This document shows, piece after piece, positions 24,903 to 34,753 of a stretch of DNA of 64,000 bases. Source of the stretch: an uncultured Saprospirales bacterium (GTDB lineage: Bacteria; Bacteroidota; Bacteroidia; Chitinophagales; JADIYW01); NCBI GenBank assembly GCA_938008535.1, contig CALLKF010000116.1, positions 14,405-78,404 on the forward strand, given 5' to 3'. The number at the start of each line of letters is the position of its first letter. Position 1 is the first letter of the stretch. The notes under the pieces were generated by a model that worked only from the letters and a program-made list of their open reading frames with translations, was not told the origin of the DNA and searched no databases. A program made the position numbers and the translations under genes.

Positions 24903-26342
24903 TTAATCCCAATTTTTTGAATCCACACTCACATTATCATATACTTTCTGGTCTTTTAATTCATCTAATTGACCTTGTCTATATTGATTTCCAGAAACTT
25001 TCAAGATTGATTTAACTTCAGCAATTGCAATTGCTGGAAAAAATCTACAGAACATTAAAAATAGAGTCATAAATAAACCAATTGTTCCTACAAAAATGCC
25101 AATCTCTACCCAAGATGGTGAATAATACACCCAACTAGAAGGTAAATAATCTCTATGTAATGAAGTTACGATAATTACAAAGCGTTCGAACCACATACCA
25201 ATATTTATTAGGATAGACATAGCAAATGTAACACCTATATTTCTTCTTAATTTTCTAAACCAAAATACTTGAGGAGAAACTAAATTGCAAAACATCATTC
25301 CAAAATATGACCACCAATATGGACCCATTGCTCTGTTTGCAAATGCGTAACTTTCATACATGTTTCCTGAATACCATGCTGTAAAAAGCTCTGTTAAGTA
25401 AGCTATACCAACCATAGTACCTGTCAGTAACATTACCTTGTTCATTGACTCGATATGTGCTAAAGTGATGTAATCTTTTAAATCCATTACATGACGAGCC
25501 ACTAACATTAATGTTAGAACCATTGCAAATCCTGAAAATATCGCACCTGCAACGAAATAAGGAGGCATGATAGTGGTGTGCCAACCTGGAACAATAGAAG
25601 TTGCAAAGTCAAAAGATACGATAGTATGTACAGATAAAACCAATGGAGTAGATAAACCTGCTAAAATTAAAGATAATGATTCCCAACGTTCCCAATGTTT
25701 TGCTGTACCAATCCATCCAAATGATAAGAAATTATAGAAATTCCATCTTCCTTTAGTTTTAGATTGATCTCTAATGGTAGCAAAATCTGGAACTAAACCA
25801 GTGTACCAAAACAATAAAGAAACAGTAAAATAAGTTGAAATCGCAAAAACGTCCCAAAGTAATGGTGATGTAAAGTTTACCCAAAGTGGGCCACGTGTAT
25901 TTGGATATGGAAAAATGAAAAATGCATCCCAAACACGTCCCATATGGAAAATTGGAAATTGACCTGCGCAAATTACCGCAAAGATGGTCATAGCTTCTGC
26001 TGCACGGTTTACACCAGTACGCCATTTTTGACGAAATAATAATAAAATTGCTGAAATTAAAGTACCAGCGTGACCAATACCAATCCACCAAACGAAATTG
26101 GTGATGTCCCAAGCCCAGCCAACTGTTTTATTAGCGCCCCAAGTTCCGATGCCGAAACAAACTTCCCAAGTGATACAGAAGACAAACAAACCGGCAACTG
26201 CTGCAGAAACAGAAGTCCAAAACAACCATTTAGGTTGAATTTTACCAGTAGTTGGTCTAACGATATCGTTGGTAATATCTTTATACGTTTTATTACCGTT
26301 AATTAACGGTTCGCGTAGTGGTGATTCAAAATGACTTGCCAT
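24903..26342 (-). CDS. actC: Alternative complex III subunit ActC (NrfD/PsrC-like)
   Basis: 479 residues, about ten membrane helices of the NrfD/PsrC superfamily, the quinol-binding membrane subunit of the Act complex. Recognisable segments include FNNF-type aromatic loops such as WLFWTSVSAAVAGLFVF, WWIGIGHAGTLISAILLL and MWFERFVIIVTSLHRDYLP. It lies between ActB and ActD in canonical order. Confidence 0.95.
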   Translation of the reverse strand: MASHFESPLREPLINGNKTYKDITNDIVRPTTGKIQPKWLFWTSVSAAVAGLFVFCITWEVCFGIGTWGANKTVGWAWDITNFVWWIGIGHAGTLISAILLLFRQKWRTGVNRAAEAMTIFAVICAGQFPIFHMGRVWDAFFIFPYPNTRGPLWVNFTSPLLWDVFAISTYFTVSLLFWYTGLVPDFATIRDQSKTKGRWNFYNFLSFGWIGTAKHWERWESLSLILAGLSTPLVLSVHTIVSFDFATSIVPGWHTTIMPPYFVAGAIFSGFAMVLTLMLVARHVMDLKDYITLAHIESMNKVMLLTGTMVGIAYLTELFTAWYSGNMYESYAFANRAMGPYWWSYFGMMFCNLVSPQVFWFRKLRRNIGVTFAMSILINIGMWFERFVIIVTSLHRDYLPSSWVYYSPSWVEIGIFVGTIGLFMTLFLMFCRFFPAIAIAEVKSILKVSGNQYRQGQLDELKDQKVYDNVSVDSKNWD

Positions 26343-26377
26343 TATATCTTACTTTACTACTTTAATTATTTAATTTA

Positions 26378-29300
26378 TTACGCATTGGGTTTATTAATAA
26401 AAAACTCAGCTGGTTCTTCGTCTTTATTTCTAACCTTTACTTGATATCCAACTGCTGATAAGAAATGCTGTTCTTCTAGAACATAGTAGTTTCTACCACT
26501 ATTTTCAAATGTTTTTGCTACAACACTTTCTTTATTATTTTGATCACCGAATGTAATGGCATTTGTTGGACATGCTGTTTGACAAGCAGTTTTCACATCA
26601 CCATCTTTTAATGTTCTATTTTCTTTTTTTGCAACTAATTTTCCTTCTTGTATTCGTTGAACACAGAATGAACATTTTTCAATTACACCACGAGAACGAG
26701 TTACTACATCTGGATTTAATACCATTCTAGTTAAATCTTCAAACATGTAAGATTGAGATTCTGTATCAGTAAATGAGCGTTTTCCATCATTAAATTTACC
26801 AAAACTATCAGCACCTTGATAATCTAACCAATTGAAACGTCTTACTTTATATGGACAGTTATTAGCACAATATCTTGTACCAATACATCTATTATAAGCC
26901 ATTTGATTTAATCCTTCTGAACTGTGGTTAGTTGCATTTACAGGACAAACGTTTTCACAAGGTGCATTATTACAATGTTGACACATCATTGGTTGAAATG
27001 AAACATCTGGATTATCTGGATTTCCGTTATAATAACGGTCAATACGCATCCATTGCATTTCTTGTGAACGATATACTTGTCTTTTACCAACAACAGGCAC
27101 ATTATTTTCAATACTACATGAAACAACACATGAACCACAGCCAATACATGCATTTAAATCGACAACCATACCCCAATGATGACCTTGTTTATAGTCATTT
27201 GGTTTATAACCATCATATAATGAATGTGAAAATTTCTCTTTAATTTCTTTACGATCTAAGTTACCTGCATGTTCATCTTTTTTGTAATCTGCAAGTGTAG
27301 TTTCTTTAACAATTTCGCCTCTGTATTTCATTGAACGTCCTGGAAGATTGTTATCTTCCATTAACGTATGATAAGTTTGGTTTAATCCAAGTTCGTATGT
27401 TTTACTAATAAATTCAATTGTAGCTCCATCAATGTTATATGATGTTATTCCATTTGAAGATTTTAAGAATGGATAAACATTTTTTCCAACTAAATCACCA
27501 GCTTTTCCAGCTTTTTCGCGACCATAACCTAAAGCTATTGCTAAAGTACCTGCAGCTTGGCCAAATTGAACAACAACAGGTAATTCTAAAGATTTTCCAT
27601 TAATCGTAACCTTTGCCACAGCTACATTCTTATCAGAAGGCATGCTGTCAATTCCTTTTTCTTTTGCAAATGCATATGGAATACAAACATAATTGTCCCA
27701 AGTAACTTTAGCAACTGGGTCTGGCATTTCTTGTAAAAAAGGATTGTTTGCTAAACTTCCGTCACCAATAGCTACTTTTTCATAGAACAAAACTTCCATT
27801 CCTTTAGCTGGATTAGCATCTGCTGAAACACCTGCAATAGATGCACTTACGTTTGCTGAGGCACCACTACCAGCAGTAACATTACCAAAGAAACCTTGTT
27901 GTACAGCAGTTTGGTAATTTGCACCTGTCATAGAAGTAATTTCATTCTGAACTACAGTTGCGATTGGTGTATTATCACCTAACCAACTAGCTAGAGATTC
28001 TGCAGTTTGACGCGTATCAAATAATGGTGAAATTGTAGGTTGAACAAAACCATAAAATCCAGTTTTTGGAGATATAATGTCCCAAGATTCTAAATAATGA
28101 GAATTTGGTGCAATATATTGGCAATATTGTGCTGATTCGTCTGGTCTGTCAGCAGTTGAAACTGATAACTCTGCAGATTTAATTGCATTTTTAAATATTT
28201 CTGAATACGCTGTATTGTAAACAGGATTAGTACCAATTAAAATGATTGCTTTATATGAACCTGCTTTTAAATCATTTGCTAAAGTTGCTAATGATTCATC
28301 ATTACCAGTTTTTAAGTTGTAAGTATTGGCAGTATCTATAACAGTACCATAGTTACCTAATGTACCATTGATTGCATTTACTAATAATTGTATTTGAAGA
28401 TCATTTGTACTAGAGATTACAACTGATTTACCTTTTGCTGACAATAATTCTTTCGCAACTTTTGCAATTCCTTCGTTTGCATCTTTTCCACTAAGGTTTT
28501 TTGTACCACTAATAGAACCACCTACAGCTGCTAATAAGTTAATTAATGCTTGCTTTTCCTCAGATGGTTTAATAGGATATCTATAATCTGCAGTTGCACC
28601 AGTAATAGTCATAGTTGACTGAAATTGGTGATGGCGAGACATTTTTGGATTTTCTTTTGTTGGAATTCTATTTGCGATATACTTTTTCGCATTTTCTATA
28701 TTAGAGATTCCAGTACCTAAAAAATCAGTATTAAATCCAACAATAACATCTGCTTTATCAAAGTTAATTGACGGTATGATTGGTGATCCTAAACTAATTT
28801 GGTTTGCTTTACGTACAGCATATTGTGAAATGGCATCATAACTAACCACAGTTGTAGTTGGATATTTAGCTGAAAATTTATCGATTGCTTTTTTAGTAAT
28901 AACAGATGATAATGAACCAGTAACCAATGCAATTTTACCACCACTTTTAGAAATTGAATCTAATTTTTGGGTAATCTCTGCATCTATTGTTTTCCAATCT
29001 GCATCTTTGTTGTTTTTTCTAGGTTTGTGTAAACGAGTTACATCGTATAAACTTAAAACCGATGCCTGCATTCTAGCATTGGTTCCACCAAGCGTTAAAG
29101 GTGATTCATTATTTCCTTCAATTTTAATAGGTCGACCTTCACGAGTTTTAACTAATAAATTTGCAAAATCAGAACCATCGCAATAGGTAGTAGCAAAATA
29201 CTCTGCAACACCTGGTACAATTTCTGGCACTGCATTTCTTAAATCAAATGTATAAGGAATTGCGTTTTTAACAGGAATTTTGCATGCAGAAGCTAAAGCT

Positions 29301-29473
29301 GCAACAGAAACACTAAAACCCATTGCTTTTAAAAAATCACGACGTGAAGGTTCTACTTCATTGTTTTCTTCTATAGCTGTTGTGTCTACATTAAATTCTT
29401 TAGATGCTTGCTCCAAGTATGTTGGAGTTTCGTTCATTTCATCTAAGCTTGACCAATATTTTTTGTTACTCAT
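26378..29473 (-). CDS. actB: Alternative complex III subunit ActB (iron-sulfur protein, TAT-variant-translocated)
   Basis: 1031 residues. An internal Tat-like motif (EPSRRDFLKAMGF, RR at 44-45) runs into a hydrophobic stretch ending in a cysteine (C64), the TAT-variant signal typical of ActB. The centre is a molybdopterin-oxidoreductase-like domain that in this family carries no molybdenum. The C-terminal third is ferredoxin-like with four clusters of cysteines: CIGCGSCVVSC, CQHCNNAPCENVCP, CIGTRYCANNCP and CSFCVQ plus CQTACP. These iron-sulfur centres carry electrons from quinol to the hemes of ActA and ActE. Confidence 0.97.
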   Translation of the reverse strand: MSNKKYWSSLDEMNETPTYLEQASKEFNVDTTAIEENNEVEPSRRDFLKAMGFSVSVAALASACKIPVKNAIPYTFDLRNAVPEIVPGVAEYFATTYCDGSDFANLLVKTREGRPIKIEGNNESPLTLGGTNARMQASVLSLYDVTRLHKPRKNNKDADWKTIDAEITQKLDSISKSGGKIALVTGSLSSVITKKAIDKFSAKYPTTTVVSYDAISQYAVRKANQISLGSPIIPSINFDKADVIVGFNTDFLGTGISNIENAKKYIANRIPTKENPKMSRHHQFQSTMTITGATADYRYPIKPSEEKQALINLLAAVGGSISGTKNLSGKDANEGIAKVAKELLSAKGKSVVISSTNDLQIQLLVNAINGTLGNYGTVIDTANTYNLKTGNDESLATLANDLKAGSYKAIILIGTNPVYNTAYSEIFKNAIKSAELSVSTADRPDESAQYCQYIAPNSHYLESWDIISPKTGFYGFVQPTISPLFDTRQTAESLASWLGDNTPIATVVQNEITSMTGANYQTAVQQGFFGNVTAGSGASANVSASIAGVSADANPAKGMEVLFYEKVAIGDGSLANNPFLQEMPDPVAKVTWDNYVCIPYAFAKEKGIDSMPSDKNVAVAKVTINGKSLELPVVVQFGQAAGTLAIALGYGREKAGKAGDLVGKNVYPFLKSSNGITSYNIDGATIEFISKTYELGLNQTYHTLMEDNNLPGRSMKYRGEIVKETTLADYKKDEHAGNLDRKEIKEKFSHSLYDGYKPNDYKQGHHWGMVVDLNACIGCGSCVVSCSIENNVPVVGKRQVYRSQEMQWMRIDRYYNGNPDNPDVSFQPMMCQHCNNAPCENVCPVNATNHSSEGLNQMAYNRCIGTRYCANNCPYKVRRFNWLDYQGADSFGKFNDGKRSFTDTESQSYMFEDLTRMVLNPDVVTRSRGVIEKCSFCVQRIQEGKLVAKKENRTLKDGDVKTACQTACPTNAITFGDQNNKESVVAKTFENSGRNYYVLEEQHFLSAVGYQVKVRNKDEEPAEFFINKPNA

Positions 29474-29543
29474 TTATTTAATGTTATAACGTTTTTTATT
29501 TTCATTTTCAAAATATAATACACCATTTAGTGTATCTACACTA

Positions 29544-30818
29544 TTAATAATGACATTTTTGACATTCTGTTCCACCAATATCAGCAACAGTAACTTTTGC
29601 TTTTGTTCCTTTTTTCAATTCATCTTGATATTTCTGGAATATTGAATAATATTTATTTTCAGCAAATTTAACTTCTGTTTGACGGTGGCAATTAATACAC
29701 CAACCCATTGAAAGCGGTGCAAATTGTTTCATCACTTCATATTCTTCAACTTTTCCATGGCAAGTTTGGCATTTAATTCCACCTACTTTAACATGTTGTG
29801 AGTGATTAAAATAAACGTGGTCTGGTAAATTATGAATTTTAATCCATTCGAAATTCTTAGGTGCTCTAACAAATTTTGATTGATCTGGATCCCAACCTTG
29901 TGCCGCATAGATTTTGGCAATTTCTTCTGTGCCATATTTTGGCCCTTGTTTTACATATTTATGGCAGTTCATACAAATTTGTAATCCTGGAATACTTGCA
30001 TGTTTACTTTTTTCTACACTAGTATGGCAATATTGACATTCAATTTGATTTTGACCAACGTGCAATGCATGTGAGAATTTTATTGGTTGTTCTGGAGCAT
30101 ATCCTTGTGAGCGACCTAAATCAATTGCACCATTAAAAATATTGAATACCAAAAGTATTGAACCAATAAACATAAGTGTTTTGTATGTTTTTTTACTGAA
30201 AACTTTTTGTACTATCGTTTTTTCTTCAACAACTTCACCAGCTTTTTCACGAACAACTTTATCAAGCTTTGAAGTTATATTCCATAATAGTATTGCAAGT
30301 ACAGCTAAAAACCCAAATAAAGCCCAAAGTAACCAACTAGAACTATCAGCAGTATTTGTTTCAGCACCAGCAGTTGGTGCAGGTGTTGTAGCAACTGGAG
30401 CAGCAACACCAGGATTTTTGATGTACAATAAAATACTTAAAATCTGATCCTTGTTTAAGGTAGGAAAAGATTGCATAACAGATTTGTTATACTCATTAAA
30501 AATCTTATTGGCATATGGATTGCCACTTGCTATTAATTTACCTGAGTTTTGTACCCAAGCAACAATTTTGTCTTCGCTTTCCCATCTGTCCCAAACTCCA
30601 GTTAAAGCAGGTCCTACTACTTTTTTGTCAATTGCATGACAAGCAGTACAGTTTGCTTTGAATAAAGCCATACCTTCTTTTGCTTTTGCAACACCATCCG
30701 CATCAGTTGCAGCTACATCAGGAACAGCTACAGCTGCGCTTGCATAGTTGGTAAAAGATAGGAATAGAATAACTACTATTAGTTGACAGAGGATTTTCAA
30801 TGATTTGCAATTATACAT
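29544..30818 (-). CDS. actA: Alternative complex III subunit ActA: monoheme cytochrome c fused to pentaheme cytochrome
   Basis: 424 residues from the ATG at 30818, chosen because it begins a signal peptide (MYNCKSLKILCQLIVVILFL) just downstream of a -7 element; the frame extends upstream to 30959 without plausible coding. An N-terminal class I cytochrome c (CTACH, with a methionine in KSVMQSF) is followed by two membrane helices and then five CxxCH sites: CQYCH, CMNCH, CQTCH, CINCH and CQKCH. There are six heme sites in all. It is the first gene of the respiratory operon. Confidence 0.94.
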   Translation of the reverse strand: MYNCKSLKILCQLIVVILFLSFTNYASAAVAVPDVAATDADGVAKAKEGMALFKANCTACHAIDKKVVGPALTGVWDRWESEDKIVAWVQNSGKLIASGNPYANKIFNEYNKSVMQSFPTLNKDQILSILLYIKNPGVAAPVATTPAPTAGAETNTADSSSWLLWALFGFLAVLAILLWNITSKLDKVVREKAGEVVEEKTIVQKVFSKKTYKTLMFIGSILLVFNIFNGAIDLGRSQGYAPEQPIKFSHALHVGQNQIECQYCHTSVEKSKHASIPGLQICMNCHKYVKQGPKYGTEEIAKIYAAQGWDPDQSKFVRAPKNFEWIKIHNLPDHVYFNHSQHVKVGGIKCQTCHGKVEEYEVMKQFAPLSMGWCINCHRQTEVKFAENKYYSIFQKYQDELKKGTKAKVTVADIGGTECQKCHY

Positions 30819-30840
30819 TATACGTCTAATTTTCTCGGTG

Positions 30841-30848
30841 CAAATATA
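30841..30848 (-). promoter_or_regulatory. -7 element of the Act/oxidase operon
   Basis: TATATTTG on the minus strand, 22 bp upstream of the actA ATG at 30818, matches TAnnTTTG exactly. No TTG stands at the expected -33 distance. About 16 kb of same-strand genes with short gaps follow. Confidence 0.55.
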
Positions 30849-31057
30849 GTATTCAGTTGTTTTAATTTCATGAAATGTGGAAAAAAGTTCTATTTGGAAT
30901 AAGTCTAAACAATTCCTATTTTGTTGAAATTCAATCACATTTACAATATCGTTAAACATAAATTGTTAGAATTTAATGCTGTCTTAACATTTCTTTAGGA
31001 AAATTTAAAATTATAAGGAACTTTTACACAAAAATGTGAGTTGGCAAATCATTTTTC

Positions 31058-31065
31058 TAATTTTG
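31058..31065 (+). promoter_or_regulatory. -7 element of the lipoprotein gene
   Basis: TAATTTTG, an exact TAnnTTTG match, 64 bp upstream of the ATG at 31130. It is divergent from the Act operon. Confidence 0.45.
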
Positions 31066-31129
31066 GTACGATTTTTATGAAATTTATTTGAAACATTCAT
31101 TTTTACTAATTCTAACTAAAATAAAACTT

Positions 31130-32299
31130 ATGAAAAAATACATACTACTCATTATTATCAGTACTATTTTAACATCCTGCCATAGTGTTAAGAAGAGTTT
31201 TGAAAGCAGAAATTATGATACAGTTATTGATCTTTTCACAAAAAAGAAAAAAGTAACTGACGAAGAAATTTCGATGTTTGAAAAATCGTACAAAGCTGCT
31301 TTAGAACGAGACAAAGAAAAAATCGTACAATTAAAAGCCATCAACAACGGCGATCGTTGGGAACAAATTTTTGATCTTTATACAAAAATAAACACAAGAC
31401 AAAATTCGGTGATGCGTGTAATTCCTGTTTTCTATTCAAATGGAAATAAAGCTGACATAGAAATTTTCAACTTAAGTGCTGCGCTCGAAGAATCGAGACA
31501 AAATGCAGCGCAATCATATTACGATCAAGGTTTGAAATTATTAAACACTAACAACAAAACATCTATTCGTCAGTCTTTAGATTATTTCAATGCATCTAAA
31601 AAATTCTACATCAACTATAAAGATGTAAACGAATTGATGCAGCAAGCATTAAGCAAAGGAAAAAATTATGTATTGTTGTTAGTCGAAAAGAATCCATCTC
31701 TTTTATTGCCACCTTCTTTTGAACAAAGTATTTTAGATAATGTGAAGTTGACTCAGAACGAACAATGGGTAAATATTGACTACAGAAGAAAAGATAATAT
31801 CAATTACGACTATGTTGTTAAACTTAATTTATATGACATTGTAGTGTCGCCTGATGTTATTAAAGAAACGCAAAATACAGAAGAAAAACTAGTAGAAGAT
31901 GGTTGGCAATATGTGTTGGATCCTCGTGGAAACGTAAAAAAAGATTCGCTAGGTAATGATATAAAAGTTCCTAAATACACAAAGATTAGTTGTTTGGTTA
32001 AAGAAACACGCATGACAAAAAGTGCACAAGTTTTTGGTGATGTAACTATATATGAAGCACAAACAAAAGATTTTATAAAAAACCAGAAATGCATAGGAAA
32101 TGCTGCTTTTGATTATTCGTATATTCAATTATTTGGTGATAGAAATGCAGTGAGTGAAGCTACCTTAAAGAAATTAGGGAATGCACCAATGTTATTTCCA
32201 ACTACCTTTGAAATGGTTGAACGATCAAAGAATGAACTGATAAAATGTTATCAAGATTTTGTGATTGCAAATTACAATATGTTTCAATACGTGAAATAA
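31130..32299 (+). CDS. Lipoprotein of unknown function
   Basis: 389 residues from ATG 31130 (MKKYILLIIISTILTSCHS), which gives a clean lipoprotein signal with the cysteine at residue 17; an upstream in-frame start at 31088 would bury it. The body has helical, TPR-like stretches (SQAYYDQGLKLLN-type, residues about 110-165) and a C-terminal beta-rich half. No family was recognised. It is probably attached to the outer membrane and faces the periplasm. Confidence 0.8.
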   Translation: MKKYILLIIISTILTSCHSVKKSFESRNYDTVIDLFTKKKKVTDEEISMFEKSYKAALERDKEKIVQLKAINNGDRWEQIFDLYTKINTRQNSVMRVIPVFYSNGNKADIEIFNLSAALEESRQNAAQSYYDQGLKLLNTNNKTSIRQSLDYFNASKKFYINYKDVNELMQQALSKGKNYVLLLVEKNPSLLLPPSFEQSILDNVKLTQNEQWVNIDYRRKDNINYDYVVKLNLYDIVVSPDVIKETQNTEEKLVEDGWQYVLDPRGNVKKDSLGNDIKVPKYTKISCLVKETRMTKSAQVFGDVTIYEAQTKDFIKNQKCIGNAAFDYSYIQLFGDRNAVSEATLKKLGNAPMLFPTTFEMVERSKNELIKCYQDFVIANYNMFQYVK

Positions 32300-32302
32300 A
32301 TA

Positions 32303-32330
32303 GTAGTAATTTGTAAGTAGTGAGTAATAA
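32303..32330. repeat. Four 7-bp repeats at the rsmG start region
   Basis: GTAGTAA, TTTGTAA, GTAGTGA and GTAATAA follow each other in exact 7-bp phase. A GTG (32320) within them is in frame with rsmG, but the ATG at 32338 is the better start. Confidence 0.7.
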
Positions 32331-32337
32331 GATAAGT

Positions 32338-32934
32338 ATGCTAGAAATTATTAAGAAATATTTCCCGAATTTAACAGATGTACAACAACATCAATTTGAA
32401 CAGTTGTTACCACTTTATAAAGAATGGAACGAAAAGATAAATGTAATTTCCAGAAAAGATATCGATAATTTTTATGTGCATCACGTGTTGCATTCGTTAT
32501 CTATTGCCACATTTTTTGAATTTAAAAAAGACGAATCTATTTTAGACATTGGAACTGGTGGTGGTTTTCCTGGTATTCCGTTGGCTATATTTTTTCCAGA
32601 AACAAAGTTTACGTTAACCGATTCTATTGCAAAAAAAATAACGGTTGTCAAAGCAGTGAAAGATGCATTGCAATTACATAACGTTACCACAAAAATTGCA
32701 CGTGCAGAAAGCATTTCTGAAAAATTTGATTACATCGTTACACGTGCTGTAGCACCAATGAACGATTTACTATTTTGGAGTAAAAATAAACACGCTAAAA
32801 AAATTATCGCATTAAAAGGTGGTGATTTAACAGAAGAATTAAAACCGATTAAAAAAAATATTCGCATCATCGAATTAAAGGATTCATTTGATGAAGCGTT
32901 TTTTGAAACAAAGAAAATTGTGGTTTGTAATTAA
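32338..32934 (+). CDS. rsmG: 16S rRNA (guanine-N7) methyltransferase RsmG
   Basis: Methylates G527 of 16S rRNA. The 198-residue protein begins MLEIIKKYFPNLTDVQ, the family N-terminus, followed by LYKEWNEKINVISRKD and the SAM-binding segment ILDIGTGGGFPGIPLAIFFP, then VTRAVAPM. An in-frame GTG at 32320 lies inside a heptad repeat and would add six residues (MSNKIS); the ATG is preferred. It ends 34 bp from the convergent VWA gene. Confidence 0.96.
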   Translation: MLEIIKKYFPNLTDVQQHQFEQLLPLYKEWNEKINVISRKDIDNFYVHHVLHSLSIATFFEFKKDESILDIGTGGGFPGIPLAIFFPETKFTLTDSIAKKITVVKAVKDALQLHNVTTKIARAESISEKFDYIVTRAVAPMNDLLFWSKNKHAKKIIALKGGDLTEELKPIKKNIRIIELKDSFDEAFFETKKIVVCN

Positions 32935-32968
32935 ACCTAAATCCCTAATGGGACTTTCAATAACTACG

Positions 32969-33913
32969 TTAATTCTTCACTGCTTTGGCTTCTTCTAACA
33001 TGTTAGCTTTTGCGTCTTCAATATTTAAAACAGCAGCAAATCGACCGTTGCCGTATTTGGCTAATTCTTTTAATTTTGACGTAACATAGTTGGTGTTTTT
33101 TCCAAACAAAAACATCGATAACGTAATATTTTTTGAAGCACCTTGCTCAATGTTTTTTTCCATTTTTTTGTATTCTTTTTCACCAGAAGTAATTAATCCA
33201 TCTGTTGCTAAAACAATACGATTGTTACCATTTTTTATAAAATTTTTTTGTGCAGTTTTATAGGCAAATTCGATGGCTGCACCACCTTGCGACGAACCTT
33301 CAAATCTTAAATCATCAATTGTTTTTAAAATTAGAGATTTATTTTCTGCTGCTGTAGATGGTAATACTTCACGCACACCACTCGAAAATGTTAGTATCGC
33401 CACGCGGTCTGTAGATCTCAGCTGTTCCACTAAATATTTTAATGATGATTTTACAACTGGAAATTTTTCTGATGAATTCATTGATGAAGAAACATCAATT
33501 AAGAACACTAAATTATTAGTAGCAAATCCATCTAAAATTGGCTTTGGCTCTGTTTTCATTACTACAACATCAGTATCTTTTTTAGCTTGTTGTTTCAATG
33601 TAAAATCTCTGAACGATGTTTTATTTACTCTTACAAATCCATTTAAATCATAATAACTTTTACATTTAATTTGCAATGGATAATCTTGTTCTGGCATCAT
33701 CACCTGAGAATTAATTTCATAAAAACCAGTTGAATCAGTAATGTCAAAAATTTCATTTTTTTGTCCAAACGTAATGGAAACCACAGCACCAGAAACTGGT
33801 AGTTTCGAATCAATATCTTTTACATAACCTTTTACAATCAAGCCATTTCCAGCGAACAAAGAAATTGTACTAGAAAAAATAAAAACAAAAAGTAGTTTAT
33901 AAATATGGTTCAT
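32969..33913 (-). CDS. Secreted VWA-domain protein with N-terminal carboxypeptidase-regulatory-like domain
   Basis: 314 residues: signal peptide (MNHIYKLLFVFIFSSTISLF), a CarboxypepD_reg-like beta domain (about 24-105: IVKGYVKDIDSKLPVSGAVV), then a von Willebrand A domain with a complete MIDAS start DVSSSMNSSEK and downstream threonine/aspartate segments (LATDGLITSG). It probably mediates metal-dependent protein binding in the periplasm or on the surface. A -7-like TATCTTTG (33998-34005, minus) lies 85 bp upstream, inside the divergent gene. Confidence 0.9.
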   Translation of the reverse strand: MNHIYKLLFVFIFSSTISLFAGNGLIVKGYVKDIDSKLPVSGAVVSITFGQKNEIFDITDSTGFYEINSQVMMPEQDYPLQIKCKSYYDLNGFVRVNKTSFRDFTLKQQAKKDTDVVVMKTEPKPILDGFATNNLVFLIDVSSSMNSSEKFPVVKSSLKYLVEQLRSTDRVAILTFSSGVREVLPSTAAENKSLILKTIDDLRFEGSSQGGAAIEFAYKTAQKNFIKNGNNRIVLATDGLITSGEKEYKKMEKNIEQGASKNITLSMFLFGKNTNYVTSKLKELAKYGNGRFAAVLNIEDAKANMLEEAKAVKN

Positions 33914-33945
33914 GTTTAAAATAATTATAAGCTAAGTTAAGAGAA

Positions 33946-33953
33946 TAGTTTTG
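33946..33953 (+). promoter_or_regulatory. -7 element of the PAP2 gene
   Basis: TAGTTTTG, an exact TAnnTTTG match, 41 bp upstream of the ATG at 33995. Confidence 0.45.
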
Positions 33954-33994
33954 ATTTATTTATTGGAAATCAAAAATTATGCTAATTTTAAATC

Positions 33995-34744
33995 ATGCAA
34001 AGATACTTTTTATTCATCATCGCGTTCCTATTATTGCTAAATACCAACGCACAAGACTCTACACAACGACAAAGCATTTATAAATTCAGGTTGTCGGTTG
34101 ATATTCCAATTGGCGCCCTTATTACTGGAACTGGCATTGCTGGTTTAATTTTGCATAAAAAGAAAAAAGGATTAACTCAAACAGATATAGATGGATTAAG
34201 TGCCGCAAGTATCAATAAATTTGACAGATATGCTATTTACCAACACTCAAAACCATCAGCTATTGCCAGCGATGTTTTTCAATATACTGCAATGGTGAGT
34301 CCTGCGTTTTTATTTATTGATAAAGACATTCGCAAAGACTGGAAAACGGTCTTGCCGCTTTGGGTCGAAACCTTTGCAATTACTACTGCTTTGACCACTT
34401 TTACCAAAGAAATTGCGCAACGAAAACGACCGTATGTTTACTCAGATTATGGCAATGGAAACAAACTTAGTAAAGATGCATTGTCATCTTTCTTTTCCGG
34501 ACATACCAGCATCACGGCATCCAGCACTTTTTTTATTGCCATGGTTTATACTGATTATCATCCGCATTCAAAATTTTTACCATTGCTGTGGACTGGTGCT
34601 GCCATTTTTCCTGCATTGACTGGTTTAACGCGCGTGAAAGCAGGCAAACATTACTGGACAGATGTGATAGTTGGCTATGCAGTTGGCGCGCTGGTTGGCA
34701 CGCTTACACCTTATTTACATCGAAGAGAATTCAGAAGAAAATAA
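33995..34744 (+). CDS. PAP2-family membrane phosphatase
   Basis: 249 residues with a signal peptide and several helices. All three PAP2 motifs are present: KEIAQRKRP, FFSGHTS and TRVKAGKHYWTDVIVG. These enzymes dephosphorylate lipid phosphates such as undecaprenyl pyrophosphate, phosphatidic acid or lipid A. The active site would face the periplasm. The substrate cannot be assigned from sequence. Confidence 0.93.
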   Translation: MQRYFLFIIAFLLLLNTNAQDSTQRQSIYKFRLSVDIPIGALITGTGIAGLILHKKKKGLTQTDIDGLSAASINKFDRYAIYQHSKPSAIASDVFQYTAMVSPAFLFIDKDIRKDWKTVLPLWVETFAITTALTTFTKEIAQRKRPYVYSDYGNGNKLSKDALSSFFSGHTSITASSTFFIAMVYTDYHPHSKFLPLLWTGAAIFPALTGLTRVKAGKHYWTDVIVGYAVGALVGTLTPYLHRREFRRK

Positions 34745-34753
34745 AAAAATGAA

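Noticed and set aside
30819..30959. N-terminal extension of ActA
   Set aside because: It lies upstream of a signal peptide and overlaps the promoter element, so it is not coding.
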